A stretch of 64,000 nucleotides of DNA from Pictodentalium vernedei (GCA_031216915.1 CM062295.1:179380927-179444926); one strand, 5' to 3'. Shown: positions 43,543 to 54,948, counted from the first letter of the stretch. The notes: generated from the letters alone by a model not told the origin. Translations and numbers: made by a program.

Positions 43543-44420
43543 TCTTCTCTTATTTTTGAAGTCACTATGTGGGAAATTACACATTACAGTACATGTAGAG
43601 TGTAGTATCTCTTAATCACCCATGGAGTGGAGATTCCACCCAAGTAATAATTGCAAATTTGTTGCAAAGCATAACAAGCACAAGCAAAGTTCCAGTCAAT
43701 GAACCCCGGTGTTAAACCCGGAGGTCCATTGGCTGAAATATTGCTTGTGTTTTTTGTCCATATGTACAGAATTTGAAAGTAATACTTTGGGTGATAACTC
43801 CACTCTGCAGGTGATTTTGTTACAATCCACTCTCCATGTACTGTATGTGATAAAAAAAATGTGTCAAATTTGTATTGATTTGATATGAAATTTCTGGATG
43901 TCACTCACAAAAATTGATCTGAGCATTGGTAAACCTCAGCTCAAAAAGATTTCAGTGAACTCAGTTTAGAAATCTCATATAAAATCGTGACTCATAAAAG
44001 ATTTTCAATGTATTGAGGAGAATATGTTGGGCATCAAGGATTATTTTATGGTTCTTAGCATGCACAACACCATAAATTAACATGCAGATTAGAACTTTTT
44101 AGTACCATACTTCCTTATTGAACTGGAATCAAAATTTGCTATAAAATCATTTTAAAATGGCGATTGAGAATTAAGAAAAACTGACAGTTTTATTAATTAT
44201 ATAAAATTTTCTTATTTGTACAATATTTTCTTGTTTGGAACTAAAAAGTTTCATGAACAAAATCAAAATGTAAAACAAACTAAAAATAAAATAGAAATAA
44301 AAAATAAAACAACCGAAATAAAAACAAACGAGAATGCAGCTCAAGAACAATGTCATAATAATTCACCTTTGTTCTCTTCTTAAAGATTAACTGTCATTGA
44401 TAAACTATTTTACTGTAATT
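43543..44420. other. unassigned; one 106-codon open frame
   Basis: A minus-strand frame at 43584-43904 (TVHGEWIVTKSPAEWS, GFIDWNFACACYALQQ) is unusually free of stops, but I recognise no domain and see no splice or start context. Left as non-gene. Confidence 0.3.
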
Positions 44421-44641
44421 TTAACCCTTTATCCAAGGCATACAATATCAAAATTTGTTATTTAAATAATTTGTTTTCAAATTTTAACAAAACTATATCA
44501 TTTGCCCTCACTGGAATGTGCTAGATGAGCTCATTCCACTTAGGGAGACAAATGATATGGTTTTGTTGAATTTTTTTTTCTATTAACTGTTCAATTTGTA
44601 AATTACGTAGATGTAGCCATTTCATTAAGAAATAGGGTTAA
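44421..44641. mobile_element. palindromic TTAA element family A, copy 9, diverged
   Basis: TTAACCCTTTATCCAAGG and AAATAGGGTTAA ends. ACTATATCATTTGCCCTCAC pairs with GAGACAAATGATATGGTT. Confidence 0.75.
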
Positions 44642-44908
44642 ATATTCAAACAGCTATGTACCTTATACAAACGGAAGAAGAAATAACAACATTTTTGTTC
44701 ATAAATTTCTGCAAAGATAATTTTTTTTCTCCAGCCCAAAGCCTGTGACCCAACAATGGATCAAGTTCAGCAAGTTTATTCCAAAAAGGGTCAGCTTGAA
44801 AGAAAACAAATTAAAAGAACAATGTAACAGTTTAGGAGAGGGACACCAAGAACTGTGTTTGATTTACAAATGTTAAAGTTAGAACAAATTCCTATCTTTA
44901 CATCAGTA

Positions 44909-45336
44909 CAGTGGAACCCTCTCAATTGAATAGCCACTTTTCCAATGAAAATTATTCAATTAACAGGAGTATTCAATTAACAGGGATTGTGTCACTTTCC
45001 TTATTCTAGAGATAAACTTAGCATTTATTCCATTATATCTTGTTTGACAGAGCTACATAAGCTGTGTCAAACAAGATATAATGGATTAAATGCCTGTATT
45101 GGATGTACTGACGCCAAATAGGTCTATAAACAAAGAAAAACTGGGGAGAGTTAGAGTAAATTCTCCACAGGTTAGAAGATTTTTTATTCAATTAACAGGA
45201 ATTTACTCTACAATCTATATTCAAATAACAGGTCAGATTTGCACTGTAGGTATGGTAAATTGTTTTGTGTCGGGAAATTATATTCAACTAACAGGGTTAT
45301 TCAGTTAAGAGATAACCAATTAAGTGGGTTCCACTG
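44909..45336. mobile_element. pogo/Tigger-like MITE, copy 2, with nested palindrome
   Basis: CAGTGGAACCCTCTCAATTG start (preceded by TA) and AAGTGGGTTCCACTG end. It shares ATTCAATTAACAGG arms with copy 1. A family F hairpin (45021-45093) interrupts the left half. Confidence 0.7.
45021..45093. repeat. family F hairpin, copy 1
   Basis: CATTATATCTTGTTTGACAG pairs with TGTCAAACAAGATATAATGG, arms about 33 bp. The same TCTTGTTTGACA arms occur at 50463 and 63273 in different flanks. Confidence 0.85.
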
Positions 45337-45839
45337 CAGTATTCTTTTGGGTGCGTGTGGCACTGTCTGAAGTGGTGTGTGACAGCATAAGGATTAACCC
45401 CTGCACACTGATAACAAATATTTAAATTTCAGGCTGAAAATTTTTCTCATAATGCAACTAGAAATTAAACCATTTCAGTCTTGTAATCATTGGTTTTGTT
45501 TTTTATTTTTTACCTACCACTAAAATGGACATAATTTCAGTCATTAAATCTCTCCTGCAGTATCAGATGGAGTGTGATTCTGATGATACTGCACAAAAGC
45601 ATGCAGTGTGATATGGCAAAATAGAAACCAAAACTGGGTGACAATTGTGTCCACTTCTTCCACCTCACACTTGTGTTCTAAATCCGCAAAGTCAATTAAT
45701 TAAGAATTTTTTAATATCTTTGTCGTACAAATGCACCAATTAATTTTTCAACAAATGTTGTTGAACCTACATTTGGTTTGTGCTTGATACAGCAACATGA
45801 TGAGGTAGATCAAGTCCACCTGGCCTGGAATGGATATAA
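45337..45839. other. unassigned; possible family F debris
   Basis: CTCATAATGCAACTAGAAATTAAACC near 45447 matches the flank of family F at 50435 and 63249, but no hairpin follows. Confidence 0.4.
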
Positions 45840-46939
45840 AGAGCACACCATATCAACAACCACAATGTAAATGTTGTCATCAGATTTTGTACAAAATGGA
45901 TTTGACAAAATCCAAAATCAGGATCCCACAAGAGGTGGACCATGCCCCAGGGCATACTCCACCCACCCCACCCCCACCCCCAATGAATACTGCCAAACAA
46001 TGGCAAGAGAACAAATAAAGCATGATACTGTGAAAGCCTTTCCTATAAAAAATCTTAAATCTAAATTTCATCGAGATCCGATAACCCAAACTAGAGATAC
46101 GAGGTGAACAGACAAAAAATTGGCTATTTTACGAGGCAAACAGTGAAATTATTGTCTTTGTTTTATAGCAAAAAAAAAATAATTTAACCCCAATCCACAC
46201 CACCCACCCACCCACAGCCCCCTCCCCCCCCCCCCCCCACCCCAGAGGTAATTGTGAAGGCCAGAAACACCTGTTTCTGAAGTCTTGTGACGACTGGACC
46301 ATCCACATAAGAGATATAGAACAAAGACATAATGTCACATGTGGGGGGAGGGGTAATTTGCATGTATTTTCTTTGGTTTCCTGCAGGGACATGACTCATT
46401 TGAAAGCCTTTCCCATAAACAATTTTCATTTCAAATTTCACTGAAATCCTATAACCCAAACCTGAAATATGAGGCGAACAGACCAAAAATTGACTACTTT
46501 ATGAGGCAAACAGCAAATTTTCAAAGTTAAAAAGGGGGATCAGCTAAAAAGTGAAAAGTAAGAAATATTATTAGAGACTCAGTTGAAAGCCCTTCCCATA
46601 AACAATCTTCATTCCAAATTTCATTGAGATCTGATAACTCAAACCTGAGATATGAGGCGAACAGACAAAAAATAGGCTATTTTGTATATTCAAAGGGCCA
46701 TCGCTCACAGAAAAAATATTCCGACAGCAAAACGGTTGATGATCCTTAAAGATTTTATGATAGTGAACATCTGCATAAATTTCATCACAATCTGAACAGT
46801 AATGTTCAAGTTATAATGCAAACAGACATCAGAGTGTGGACGGACAGACGTACGGACAGATGCAGAGACACATGGATGGATGGACAGACAGGCGCAATCC
46901 AGTATACCCCACTTTTTGAAAAAAAGTGTGGGTATAATT
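45840..46939 (+). mobile_element. tandem-core element with 3-prime hairpin
   Basis: Units share GAAAGCCTTTCCCATAAACA, AAATTTCATTGAGATC, GATAACCCAAACCTGAGATA and GAGGCGAACAGACAAAAAAT (near 46030, 46400 and 46585). The 3-prime end has GGACGGACAGACGTACGGAC, GGATGGATGGACAGACAGGC and then a hairpin TACCCCACTTTTT / AAAAAGTGTGGGTA (46903-46936). Confidence 0.7.
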
Positions 46940-47884
46940 ATTATTACTTGAGGGCAGGTATCACATCTCATTGAGGACCATCACCAAGCAGTGCTGCTGA
47001 CTCATGTGATACTGCTTGGTTGATGGTACTCAACTCAATGCAATACAGCACACCAGAAAACTTCACTGTACTAATAATCTACATTCATTTTTAAGTGTTT
47101 GATTGGGATTCATTTGAGGTACTGGCCAAATTCCTAATTTTGCAAAGAAATTTAAAAACAAAACTCTTATTTACACCTCTGAAAATATACTTTTATTGTG
47201 CAGGGATTAACCTTTGATTTTCTGTAACTTAATGTCATCTTAAATTTTTAAATGAAGGTATGACAGCTGTAAAGCAGATCTGTCTTGATTTAATTTTTTT
47301 TTTTTTTTTTTTTTGGGGGGGGGGGGGGGGGGAATCAAAAAGTAAATTGGTAAAAAATAAAAATTTTTAATGTTATATTGTGAACAAGCCTGAAAATAAG
47401 CAGATTGTCATCTGCAAAATGAGGTCCCCATTGGGTGTATTTGGTGATGCTACTTCACAGCAGGGTAGCATCACAAAATTTACCCTCTGTGAACCTCAGT
47501 CTGAATCAAGGTCTCAAGCCAAAGCAGAAAGATGTACCTAGAGGATAAATTGGCCCACTGTATGGGATAGTATCAGCAAATTCACCCTCAGGGAACATCA
47601 TTTTGCAAATGACAGGTTGCTTATATTCAGGCTTGATTGTGAATCTGTGTAAATATGAAACACTCTATTGGTGAACTTATTTTGCTTGTGGTTACTGAAC
47701 AATGTATACTGAATGGGTTAAGTGATGACTGATAGTAAAAATAAAAAAAAACCCTCATCAATAATACATAGCTAAAGGAAGAAAAGCATCATGGGCACTA
47801 CCAGGCTTGTAAATATGGCTTGAGATTTTGTTTTGTTTTGATTTATTAAACAGTGCCAATATTACTTTCCAGTCATTTGAAATA
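46612..47884. repeat. 1.27-kb tandem duplication, first copy
   Basis: Nearly identical to 47885-49160. It holds the 3-prime end of the tandem-core element, an imperfect palindrome (ACCATCACCAAGCAGT / ACTGCTTGGTTGATGG, about 46978-47033), a T21-G18 tract and a family E element. Confidence 0.95.
47384..47636. mobile_element. MITE family E, copy 1
   Basis: AACAAGCCTGAAAATAAGCA / TTGCTTATATTCAGGCTTG ends, continuing inward as TCATCTGCAAAATGAGGTnC and AACATCATTTTGCAAATGAC: terminal arms of about 70 bp. Its duplicate is at about 48657-48907. Confidence 0.8.
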
Positions 47885-49160
47885 AATCAAATTTCATTGA
47901 GATCTGATAACTCAAACCTGAGATATGAGGCGAACAGACAAAAAATAGGCTATTTTGTATATTCAAAGGGCCATCGCTCACAGAAAAAATATTCCGACAG
48001 CAAAACGGTTGATGATCCTTAAAGATTTTATGATAGTGAACATCTGCATAAATTTCATCACAATCTGAACAGTAATGTTCAAGTTATAATGCAAACAGAC
48101 ATCAGAGTGTGGACGGACAGACGTACGGACAGATGCAGAGACACATGGATGGATGGACAGACAGGCGCAATCCAGTATACCCCACTTTTTGAAAAAAAGT
48201 GTGGGTATAATTATTATTACTTGAGGGCAGGTATCACATCTCATTGAGGACCATCACCAAGCAGTGCTGCTGACTCATGTGATACTGCTTGGTTGATGGT
48301 ACTCAACTCAATGCAATACAGCACACCAGAAAACTTCACTGTACTAATAATCTACATTCATTTTTAAGTGTTTGATTGGGATTCATTTGAGGTACTGGCC
48401 AAATTCCTAATTTTGCAAAGAAATTTAAAAACAAAACTCTTATTTACACCTCTGAAAATATACTTTTATTGTGCAGGGATTAACCTTTGATTTTCTGTAA
48501 CTTAATGTCATCTTAAATTTTTAAATGAAGGTATGACAGCTGTAAAGCAGATCTGTCTTGATTTAATTTTTTTTTTTTTTTTTTTTTTGGGGGGGGGGGG
48601 GGGAATCAAAAAGTAAATTGGTAAAAAATAAAAATTTTTAATGTTATATTGTGAACAAGCCTGAAAATAAGCAGATTGTCATCTGCAAAATGAGGTCCCC
48701 ATTGGGTGTATTTGGTGATGCTACTTCACAGCAGGGTAGCATCACAAAATTTACCCTCTGTGAACCTCAGTCTGAATCAAGGTCTCAAGCCAAAGCAGAA
48801 AGATGTACCTAGAGGATAAATTGGCCCACTGTATGGGATAGTATCAGCAAATTCACCCTCAGGGAACATCATTTTGCAAATGACAGGTTGCTTATATTCA
48901 GGCTTGATTGTGAATCTGTGTAAATATGAAACACTCTATTGGTGAACTTATTTTGCTTGTGGTTACTGAACAATGTATACTGAATGGGTTAAGTGATGAC
49001 TGATAGTAAAAATAAAAAAAACCCTCATCAATAATACATAGCTAAAGGAAGAAAAGCATCATGGGCACTACCAGGCTTGTAAATATGGCTTGAGATTTTG
49101 TTTTGTTTTGATTTATTAAACAGTGCCAATATTACTTTCCAGTCATTTGAAATAAATCAA
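47885..49160. repeat. 1.27-kb tandem duplication, second copy
   Basis: Offset 1,273 bp from the first copy, then 1,271 bp after the homopolymer tract, which is T22-G15 here. I saw no other differences by eye. The join (ATCAAATTTCATTGAG) and both outer edges share CAAATT. Confidence 0.95.
48657..48907. mobile_element. MITE family E, copy 1 duplicate
   Basis: Lies inside the second copy of the 1.27-kb duplication; same sequence as 47384-47636. Confidence 0.8.
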
Positions 49161-49300
49161 ATTCAAAATATTTTTACTTCCAAGTAGATATGATACCTAT
49201 CAACAAAATATGAAATTTTTCAATCATGGGATCAGTAGCTTTCATAAAAGCTTGTAGTAGACAATAGTTAAACATTCTACCTTTGATAGGCCACCAAAGT

Positions 49301-49540
49301 GATTTATTTATTTATTTATTGGTGTTTAAGGTCACATATGTTTGCACAATGGCTAATCATGACCACAACATGAGTATCAACTCAAGACCAGGGGCGAGCG
49401 TTAATAAGCCATGTTATCCATTTTAGAGAGGGTTTGCACCTCCCAAGCATTGGTGACTGGGTCCTATTTTACCAGTAAAACAGAGCCTGTTTACTGCAGT
49501 GAACAGGCACTGCTTCACTTCCCAGAGTTCCCGAGGGGAT
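49301..49540 (-). mobile_element. SINE-H copy with 12-bp target duplication
   Basis: CAAAGTGATTTA at 49295-49306 and 49541-49552. The left duplicate overlaps the first bases of the TTTA tail. Full internal sequence; head CCCAGAGTTCCCGAGGGG. It shares GAGTATCAACTCAAGACCAG with the 21851 copy, marking a young subfamily. Confidence 0.9.
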
Positions 49541-49884
49541 CAAAGTGATTTACAATTACATGCCAATCATATGGGTATGGACACAGTGCTAGCTGATAAC
49601 AGCCCTAATAAGCCTGTCTTCAGATTTTTAAGATGTAACAGTGCCTCTATAGAAGAATTATGTGAATGGAAAATCTATTGTCAGATAACAGGATATTTCA
49701 ATTTGAAGAATTTGTTCATCAGCATTACTCTTATAAACAAAACTAAGACTTAGATTTTTTTACACGAGGAACTCGGAGAATATATCAAACCAAGAAACAA
49801 AATTAAAGCTGCATTCTAATCCCGATTGGGTTCATTGGGAAGTGAATATCCAAACATGTTCATCTCAGATACACACATCCATGT

Positions 49885-50139
49885 TTAACACTTTTACCTA
49901 GCATGAATAGATTATACTTGAAACAAAAAATCTTAACTAACAAAAAATTTTCACTTTTTGTCTCAAAAACATAGCTTATAATTGATCATTGCTATGATCT
50001 CAGAGAGACTGTTCCAATATGGGGTCAAAGGTTATATTTATTAGATAAAAAATGAAAAAATAATGAAATCTGAATGGACATTTTTTTTTTTTTTAATCAC
50101 ACTGGTTAGTTATGGTCATTATGTTAGGTAAAGGGTGAA
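49885..50139. mobile_element. palindromic TTAA element family A, copy 10, degraded
   Basis: TTAACACTTTTACCTAGC start, ATGTTAGGTAAAGGGTGAA end, CATAGCTTATAATTGATC remnant arm. Confidence 0.65.
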
Positions 50140-50349
50140 GAAAAAAAAAAAGTGAAAATGCTTAATTTAGTGTTTCAACTTTTTTTGTCCCAATCCGATT
50201 ACAGGGCCCATGATACTTCAGAATATTTTTTATGGTATACTTGGCCATATAAAGATCTGTTTCCAACTGATCCTTTGTTATAGCGTTCTTTAAGAGAAGG
50301 TGCCTTACAATGTTGTAAATAAATAAAAAAAAATTAGAGCTGAGAGATA

Positions 50350-50600
50350 CCCATTAAACACCCTCCCCCTCCACCCCCTCCCCTCCCACTGCTCACTGAT
50401 ATCAAAATATTGAAAGTTCAAGCTGCAACTATTTCCCATAATGCAACTAGGTATGTAACCAAGTCAATCTTGTTTGACAGAGTTCAAATGAGCTCTGTCA
50501 AACAAGATTAAATTGGTTAAATTTCAAGTTGCACTGTGTGGAAAACTTGATCCTTGGGATATTTGGAGTTTTGACATCAGCATGCAGATGGTTAATCAGT
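50350..50600. mobile_element. family F element, copy 2
   Basis: Hairpin 50463-50514: TCAATCTTGTTTGACAG / CTGTCAAACAAGATTAAATTG around AGTTCAAATGAG. The flanks TTTCCCATAATGCAACTAGG and TTTTGACATCAGCATGCAG repeat at 63249 and 63374. Confidence 0.75.
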
Positions 50601-50980
50601 TTTTAATTGTATGGTTCTAAAGCAAAATGAGACTGAGAAATTTTATATTTCTTAAAAAATGCAAAGTGCATAGAAATTCCTGTATTCAGTTAAAAGAAAT
50701 TTCTCTATCACTGGCTTGCGACAGCCAGATCAAGTTTCTACTAAATTTATGGTAAATGTTTTGTGCATTTAAAATATATGCAATGAACAGGAAACTTTAA
50801 TTAATTAGTAACTCTTTCAGCATAGGATGTGTATACTACACACAGTGAGAATGGATGTGAATACAATTCTGACTAGTTAAGTCATTCAATGAAGATTACT
50901 CTCATAAAGAAAAGAATACATGGGTGATTATTATGACAATGCAGTGAAAGGTACTTGTTTACCATATATAGATATCTTAC

Positions 50981-51142
50981 GTTCGTAATTTGTCTGTCAT
51001 TCGGATAATCTAAATTTAAATGACTTGCAACCTTGTCAAAATCGACTAGGCCTCCGTTACGATCTGCCTCAGCAGCCAATTCTTGCTCATCTTCTCCAAA
51101 ATAATATAAGCTGATTGTATCAGCATCACGTTCTTGATCAGA
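50981..51142 (-). CDS. internal exon (54 codons, phase 0-0) of the minus-strand CaaX gene
   Basis: Acceptor GAATCTTTTTGACTTACAG and a consensus donor GTAAGA bound 162 nt. Only the phase-0 frame is open: SDQERDADTISLYYF, an acidic helix-like GEDEQELAAEADRN, GGLVDFDKVASHLNL and DYPNDRQITN. ADRNGGLVDFD recalls an EF-hand loop, but ligand spacing is not canonical, so calcium binding is not claimed. This is the longest and least repetitive piece of the proposed gene and the best query for identifying it. The intron to the 21333 exon would be about 29 kb and would span the whole DIRS element. Confidence 0.6.
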
Positions 51143-51364
51143 CTGTAAGTCAAAAAGATTCAAGAGATGAGAATGATATATGAAGAAGACACAGTGATTA
51201 CCCTGTCTGACTTGACTCTAGAGAAGCTAAAATAGAAACTTTGAGAATCATTCATAACTCAACATTTTATGAAAAATAAATATTTGGAAGTTGAATACTG
51301 GAGAAGAGAAGGAAACTGCAATGAGACAAATAGTACTGATTATTAATATTCACAAATTCAGTCA

Positions 51365-51470
51365 CGTTAATTCCATTTATTAACTCAAAATTTGCTTAGT
51401 ATTTTCTTGTATTTCTTATAAAGTCAAGTCATTGCTGCAGTAAAGCAGCCATGAGTTGATTTGATAAAAA
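51365..51470. repeat. palindromic element family B, copy 4
   Basis: Hairpin 51423-51464: GTCAAGTCATTGCTGC / AGCAGCCATGAGTTGATTTG, with several mismatches. Confidence 0.6.
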
Positions 51471-51504
51471 AGAAACAACAGGTGTGATATTTAGAAAATA
51501 TTGC

Positions 51505-51645
51505 ACTGACCTTGATTCAGACTGAGGTACACAGATGGTAAATTTATTAAGGCCACCCTGCTTTACAGGATAGCCTCACCAAATTCACCCTTTGGGGACC
51601 TCATTCTGCAGATGACAGCTTGCTTATTTCCAAACTTGATTACTA
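51505..51645. mobile_element. MITE family E, right part
   Basis: GACCTTGATTCAGACTGAGG and CACCAAATTCACCCTTTGGG, CCTCATTCTGCAGATGACAG, GCTTGCTTATTTCCAAACTTG match the right arm of the 47384 copy. Confidence 0.65.
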
Positions 51646-51677
51646 CCACTTAATATTTATGATTTAGTGCTGTACAA

Positions 51678-51855
51678 AGTAACTTTCAGCATGCAACATA
51701 AGGAAAGGTCAAGTTCAGCCAATCATTTATATTTAAGCTGCCCACTTTAGATGACTTTCACCCCATGCATTGATTTCCAGGTCATATGTTACCAGAAAGC
51801 AGAACTAGTTTTCCATATTAAACAAGCACCACTCTATTTCTGGAAGGGGATGGGG
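51678..51855 (-). mobile_element. SINE-H fragment
   Basis: AACTTTCAGCATGCAACA, GTCAAGTTCAGCCAATCATT, CTGCCCACTTTAGATGACTT and GGTCATATGTTACCAG in family order. A G-rich run follows the head end. Confidence 0.6.
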
Positions 51856-52570
51856 TGGGGGGGGGGGCATGTTGAACACTCACTGGACAGGGGGCATTTT
51901 ATTAAAGGAGAGCCAGTAACATATCCCAACTAGATAACCAAATATTTATGTTCTAAGAAGGAAAACATGCTTGCAGCATGCAAAGAGGTGAGTAACGAGC
52001 TGTGGTTTATGAGAATTTCACTTTCTGTCTTAGCAACAAGGCTAATATAATAATATTAACTAGCAGAGTGCTGGAAACCCATATTTGGGCTCTGTTCTGA
52101 AGTGCAGCTACTGCAACTTACAGGCTTCAAATTCAGTGGCCATGCTTCATATTATCTGTGAAGTGATATTATTTAGTCTGTTAAAATTTGCCTTATTACA
52201 ATTTATGGGAGAGTCGAGAAGGCCCACAGGCTAGGGTTCTGCGAATACTTGAGATTCGATTTGATATCAATATCATATGTCTGCTTCAAAATTGATCCCT
52301 AATCAGTCTGAAGATTAAACTTTTTTAATCTCTTGTGCTTAATGCAATTTGTTACATTTCCAATGAAAATCAGATAAAATTGACATTAGACAATTCATTC
52401 ACGTACGCTCAATACATATTTAATTGAGTAATTGACAATGTTTAATTGTTAGGTTAGTAGTATAGACTATCAGATCATGCACGATGTGCAGTTAATTTCT
52501 CAGACCCACTTATCCATGAATAAAGATCTTTGGTTAGGAAAGAGTTCAGAATATCCAGTTTGATATGAGT

Positions 52571-52793
52571 TTGTTTGTTTGTTGGTGGTTAACGTCACAT
52601 ATTTATGCACCATGGCTAATCGTGACACAACATGGAGATGAAGTCAAGTTTAGTCAATCGTTGATCAACATGTTGCCCATTTTAGAGGACTTTCACCCCA
52701 AGCATTGGTGACTGGGTCCTATTTTACTAGTAAAGCGGAACTGGTTTACCACAGTAAACAAGTGCTGCTTACTTCCCGGGGTTCCCACGGGGA
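52571..52793 (-). mobile_element. SINE-H copy nested in the hAT-like element
   Basis: A perfect 14-bp target duplication, AGTTTGATATGAGT, lies at 52557-52570 and 52794-52807. The tail is TTTG-type instead of TTTA. Confidence 0.9.
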
Positions 52794-53103
52794 AGTTTGA
52801 TATGAGTAATTGTGCATTGTTGTGGTGATAGTACCACATTAACACTGCAACCTATACCATCCCGTCAACAAAAATAGACTCAAAACTAAAAGTCAGGCAG
52901 TGCCATCAACCACAATCAATGGTATTAACAAAGGGATGCTTCACAAGAACCGCAGCTGGATGTGACCAACTAATATGATGTCGAGTTTTTTTCGTTCCTT
53001 TACCAGTTCGTCCCCCTGATCATTTTGTTCCTTTACCATTTCTACTGAGTCGCTTTGCACTGAGTCATTTCATACCCATTCAAACAGACTGGAGTAAGCA
53101 AGT

Positions 53104-53290
53104 GATGTGGTAACCAAGTGGATTTGTGTGCTGGTCTCTCATGCCGGAGGTCACAGGTTTGATCTCCGGTCGGGAGAGATTCTGAGATGACCGACCATTC
53201 CCTGGCAGCATCAATTGTGGTACTGATGCTGCTGCAATGTACAGCCCTATCATACTATAAATACAAATACGGATGGAATGTTGGATATAA
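53104..53290 (+). mobile_element. tRNA-derived SINE (separate family) nested in the hAT-like element
   Basis: A-box-like TGGTAACCAAGTGG (53108-53121) and B-box-like GGTTTGATCTC (53156-53166) at tRNA spacing form an RNA polymerase III promoter. The body contains CCGACCATTCCCTGGCAGCA and TGCTGCTGCAATGTACAGCC and ends in an A-rich ATAAATACAAATACGGATGG tail. It does not share the body or tail of families T or H. Confidence 0.7.
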
Positions 53291-53810
53291 TGAACAGAAG
53301 CAGCAGTGCACAATTTAATGTAGCAAATATACATCCCCCCTCCGCCTGCTCCCACACTGGCTCATCTCTGGATATATCACTTTTCCATGCACCGAATCTA
53401 CAATACTGACTGATGTTAAGAAGGTGAAATTTGTGAGTCTGTGTGGCTCACATTGTCCATAAGCAGTCGTTGTTGTCACAGATAGCGGTGAATAGTAACA
53501 AGCTAAGCCTTCAAAAACTAAAGCTTTGGAGAACAGGCCTACCTGTTTCAGTGACGGTGCTACAGAGAATAATAATTTATTGGTGTTTAATGTCACTTTC
53601 AGCATCTAAGCAAATAACTTGTCTATTAAGATTCAATTCATTTGATTTGATATCAATATCAGAGACAAGATTCGATTTGAGATTCGATTCGAAAAAAAAA
53701 ATTGTGATTTGCAGATCCCTACCACAGGCACTCTCCCATGAACTGTAACAAGGTAAATACAGTTGAACAAAGTTTGATGGTCAAAAATAATTTAGCACTC
53801 TACCAGTTAA

Positions 53811-54399
53811 GGATCATTCCAGGCTTTTGCTCCATTAACCTTATGATGCAATTCCACGTGACACCCTGTTGAAATAGCACTTTCACAACAATTCCTTTTC
53901 CAAAAGAATTTCACATAACATCATTTCATCAGCAAAAATAAAGATTCATATGCTTTTTTTTTTTTTTAAATAATGTTTTTCAGGCGCCCTCCTCCAATCA
54001 TTAAAACTCAGCCAAAAAACCTCCCTCGTCATCAAAGTACTGCAAAAAAACTGATTCTCCTATTTTATTTGTAACCAGCCAATTTCAACCTTGATTAAAG
54101 CTAATTCTTTTCAAACTTTGGTGTGTAAAAAATATAATGGACACTCCCAAGTGCAAGAAAAATAAAACTGATGAATGATTCACAGGAGAGTAAACATTTA
54201 GGTTTTCTGAAACATTTTTCAGGGACTAAAGGGAGAAAAAAATGCTTCCCTCCCCAGTCAAAAAATTGCGAAAAAATTGCCTGAAAAGCATTGTCTAGTC
54301 ATCTACAAGTAACCCCTAAAATTATGAATTGATCAAATAAGCGGTTTTCAAATCCAACATGCAGTGAATGCAATAGTGATATCGAGAAATAATTTCGAA
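53811..54399. other. unassigned sequence
   Basis: No gene or defined repeat seen; A/T runs only. Confidence 0.4.
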
Positions 54400-54640
54400 G
54401 TTGAAAGAGTAAAAAAGGGTCATAACTCTAGGAAAAAGTATTGGACAGAACCCATTCCTTGTGCATATCCCTTCCACCATGCAGGTTTATCAGAAAACTA
54501 AAAGAGATATAAATCCAACTGATAGCTTTGAAATTATAATCCAAAACATTTGTACAGACAGATGGACGGAGGTCTCCACTGGATAACCCCGAATCCTCCT
54601 TTGGAGGTCGCGGGCATAATAAGACAAAGTCATCTTGTTT
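54400..54640 (+). mobile_element. 3-prime part of a tandem-core element
   Basis: GGGTCATAACTCTAGGAAAA and GAGATATAAATCC-like text, ACAGACAGATGGACGGAGG, then hairpin CCCCGAATCCTCC TTT GGAGGTCGCGGG and CATAATAA. The upstream block recurs at 58930, where the terminal hairpin has a different sequence. Confidence 0.6.
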
Positions 54641-54685
54641 TTGAACCGCTTAGACAAATGTTAGTAAAGGAATTTTAATAGAGAT

Positions 54686-54916
54686 AATTTTTATTTATTA
54701 ATTTATTGATACTTAAGGTCACTTTCAGCAATTATGGCTACTTCATAACTGCAACCCGGGCATAAAGTCAAGATTGCACAATTGTTATACTTGTACTGTC
54801 AAATTTAGAGGACTTCTACCACACCAGCCTTAGTTACTTTGTCAGATTTGACCATAAAAAGAGTTTATTTACCACACTAAACAAGCATTGCTCCACTTCA
54901 CGGGCTTTCCCACAGA
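54686..54916 (-). mobile_element. SINE-H copy, variant tail
   Basis: TTTATTAATTTATTGATACT tail, AAGGTCACTTTCAGCAATTA, then AAATTTAGAGGACTTC and TGCTCCACTTCACGGGCTTT. Confidence 0.7.
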
Positions 54917-54948
54917 AATATAATTTTCATAACTTTTATCAGACAGCT

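Larger units (their letters stand above)
52233..53721. mobile_element. hAT-like non-autonomous element, 1,489 bp
   Basis: Flanked by a perfect 8-bp duplication, CCACAGGC (52225-52232 and 53722-53729). Ends are TAGGGTTCTGC and GCAGATCCCTA (10 of 11 match as inverted repeats). Subterminal ATTTGATATCAATATC occurs near both ends in direct orientation, with GATTCGATT motifs. Eight-bp targets and TAGGG ends fit the hAT superfamily. No transposase is seen; it carries two SINEs. Confidence 0.85.
52056..53810. mobile_element. family C element split by a hAT-like insertion
   Basis: TTAACTAGCAGAGTGCTGGA at left and AGCACTCTACCAGTTAA at right. The central arms TTATTACAATTTATGGGAGA and CTCTCCCATGAACTGTAACA are separated by the insertion. 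Removing 52233-53729 restores a normal family C centre. Confidence 0.85.

Noticed and set aside
43584..43904. 106-codon minus frame as a gene
   Set aside because: No domain, start context or splice partner; it could be a transposon remnant, but nothing supports a call.
46705..48244. Two identical 88-codon minus frames (CACLSIHPCVSASVRT)
   Set aside because: Identical because of the 1.27-kb duplication; they lie over the ACGG microsatellite and hairpin of a repeat, not a gene.
50981..51142. EF-hand calcium-binding domain in the 54-codon exon
   Set aside because: ADRNGGLVDFD resembles a loop, but the ligand positions do not fit the 12-residue consensus and no partner EF-hand is visible.
53315..53605. 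96-codon minus frame inside the hAT-like element as a transposase relic
   Set aside because: No hAT transposase motif is recognisable, and part of it overlaps SINE sequence.
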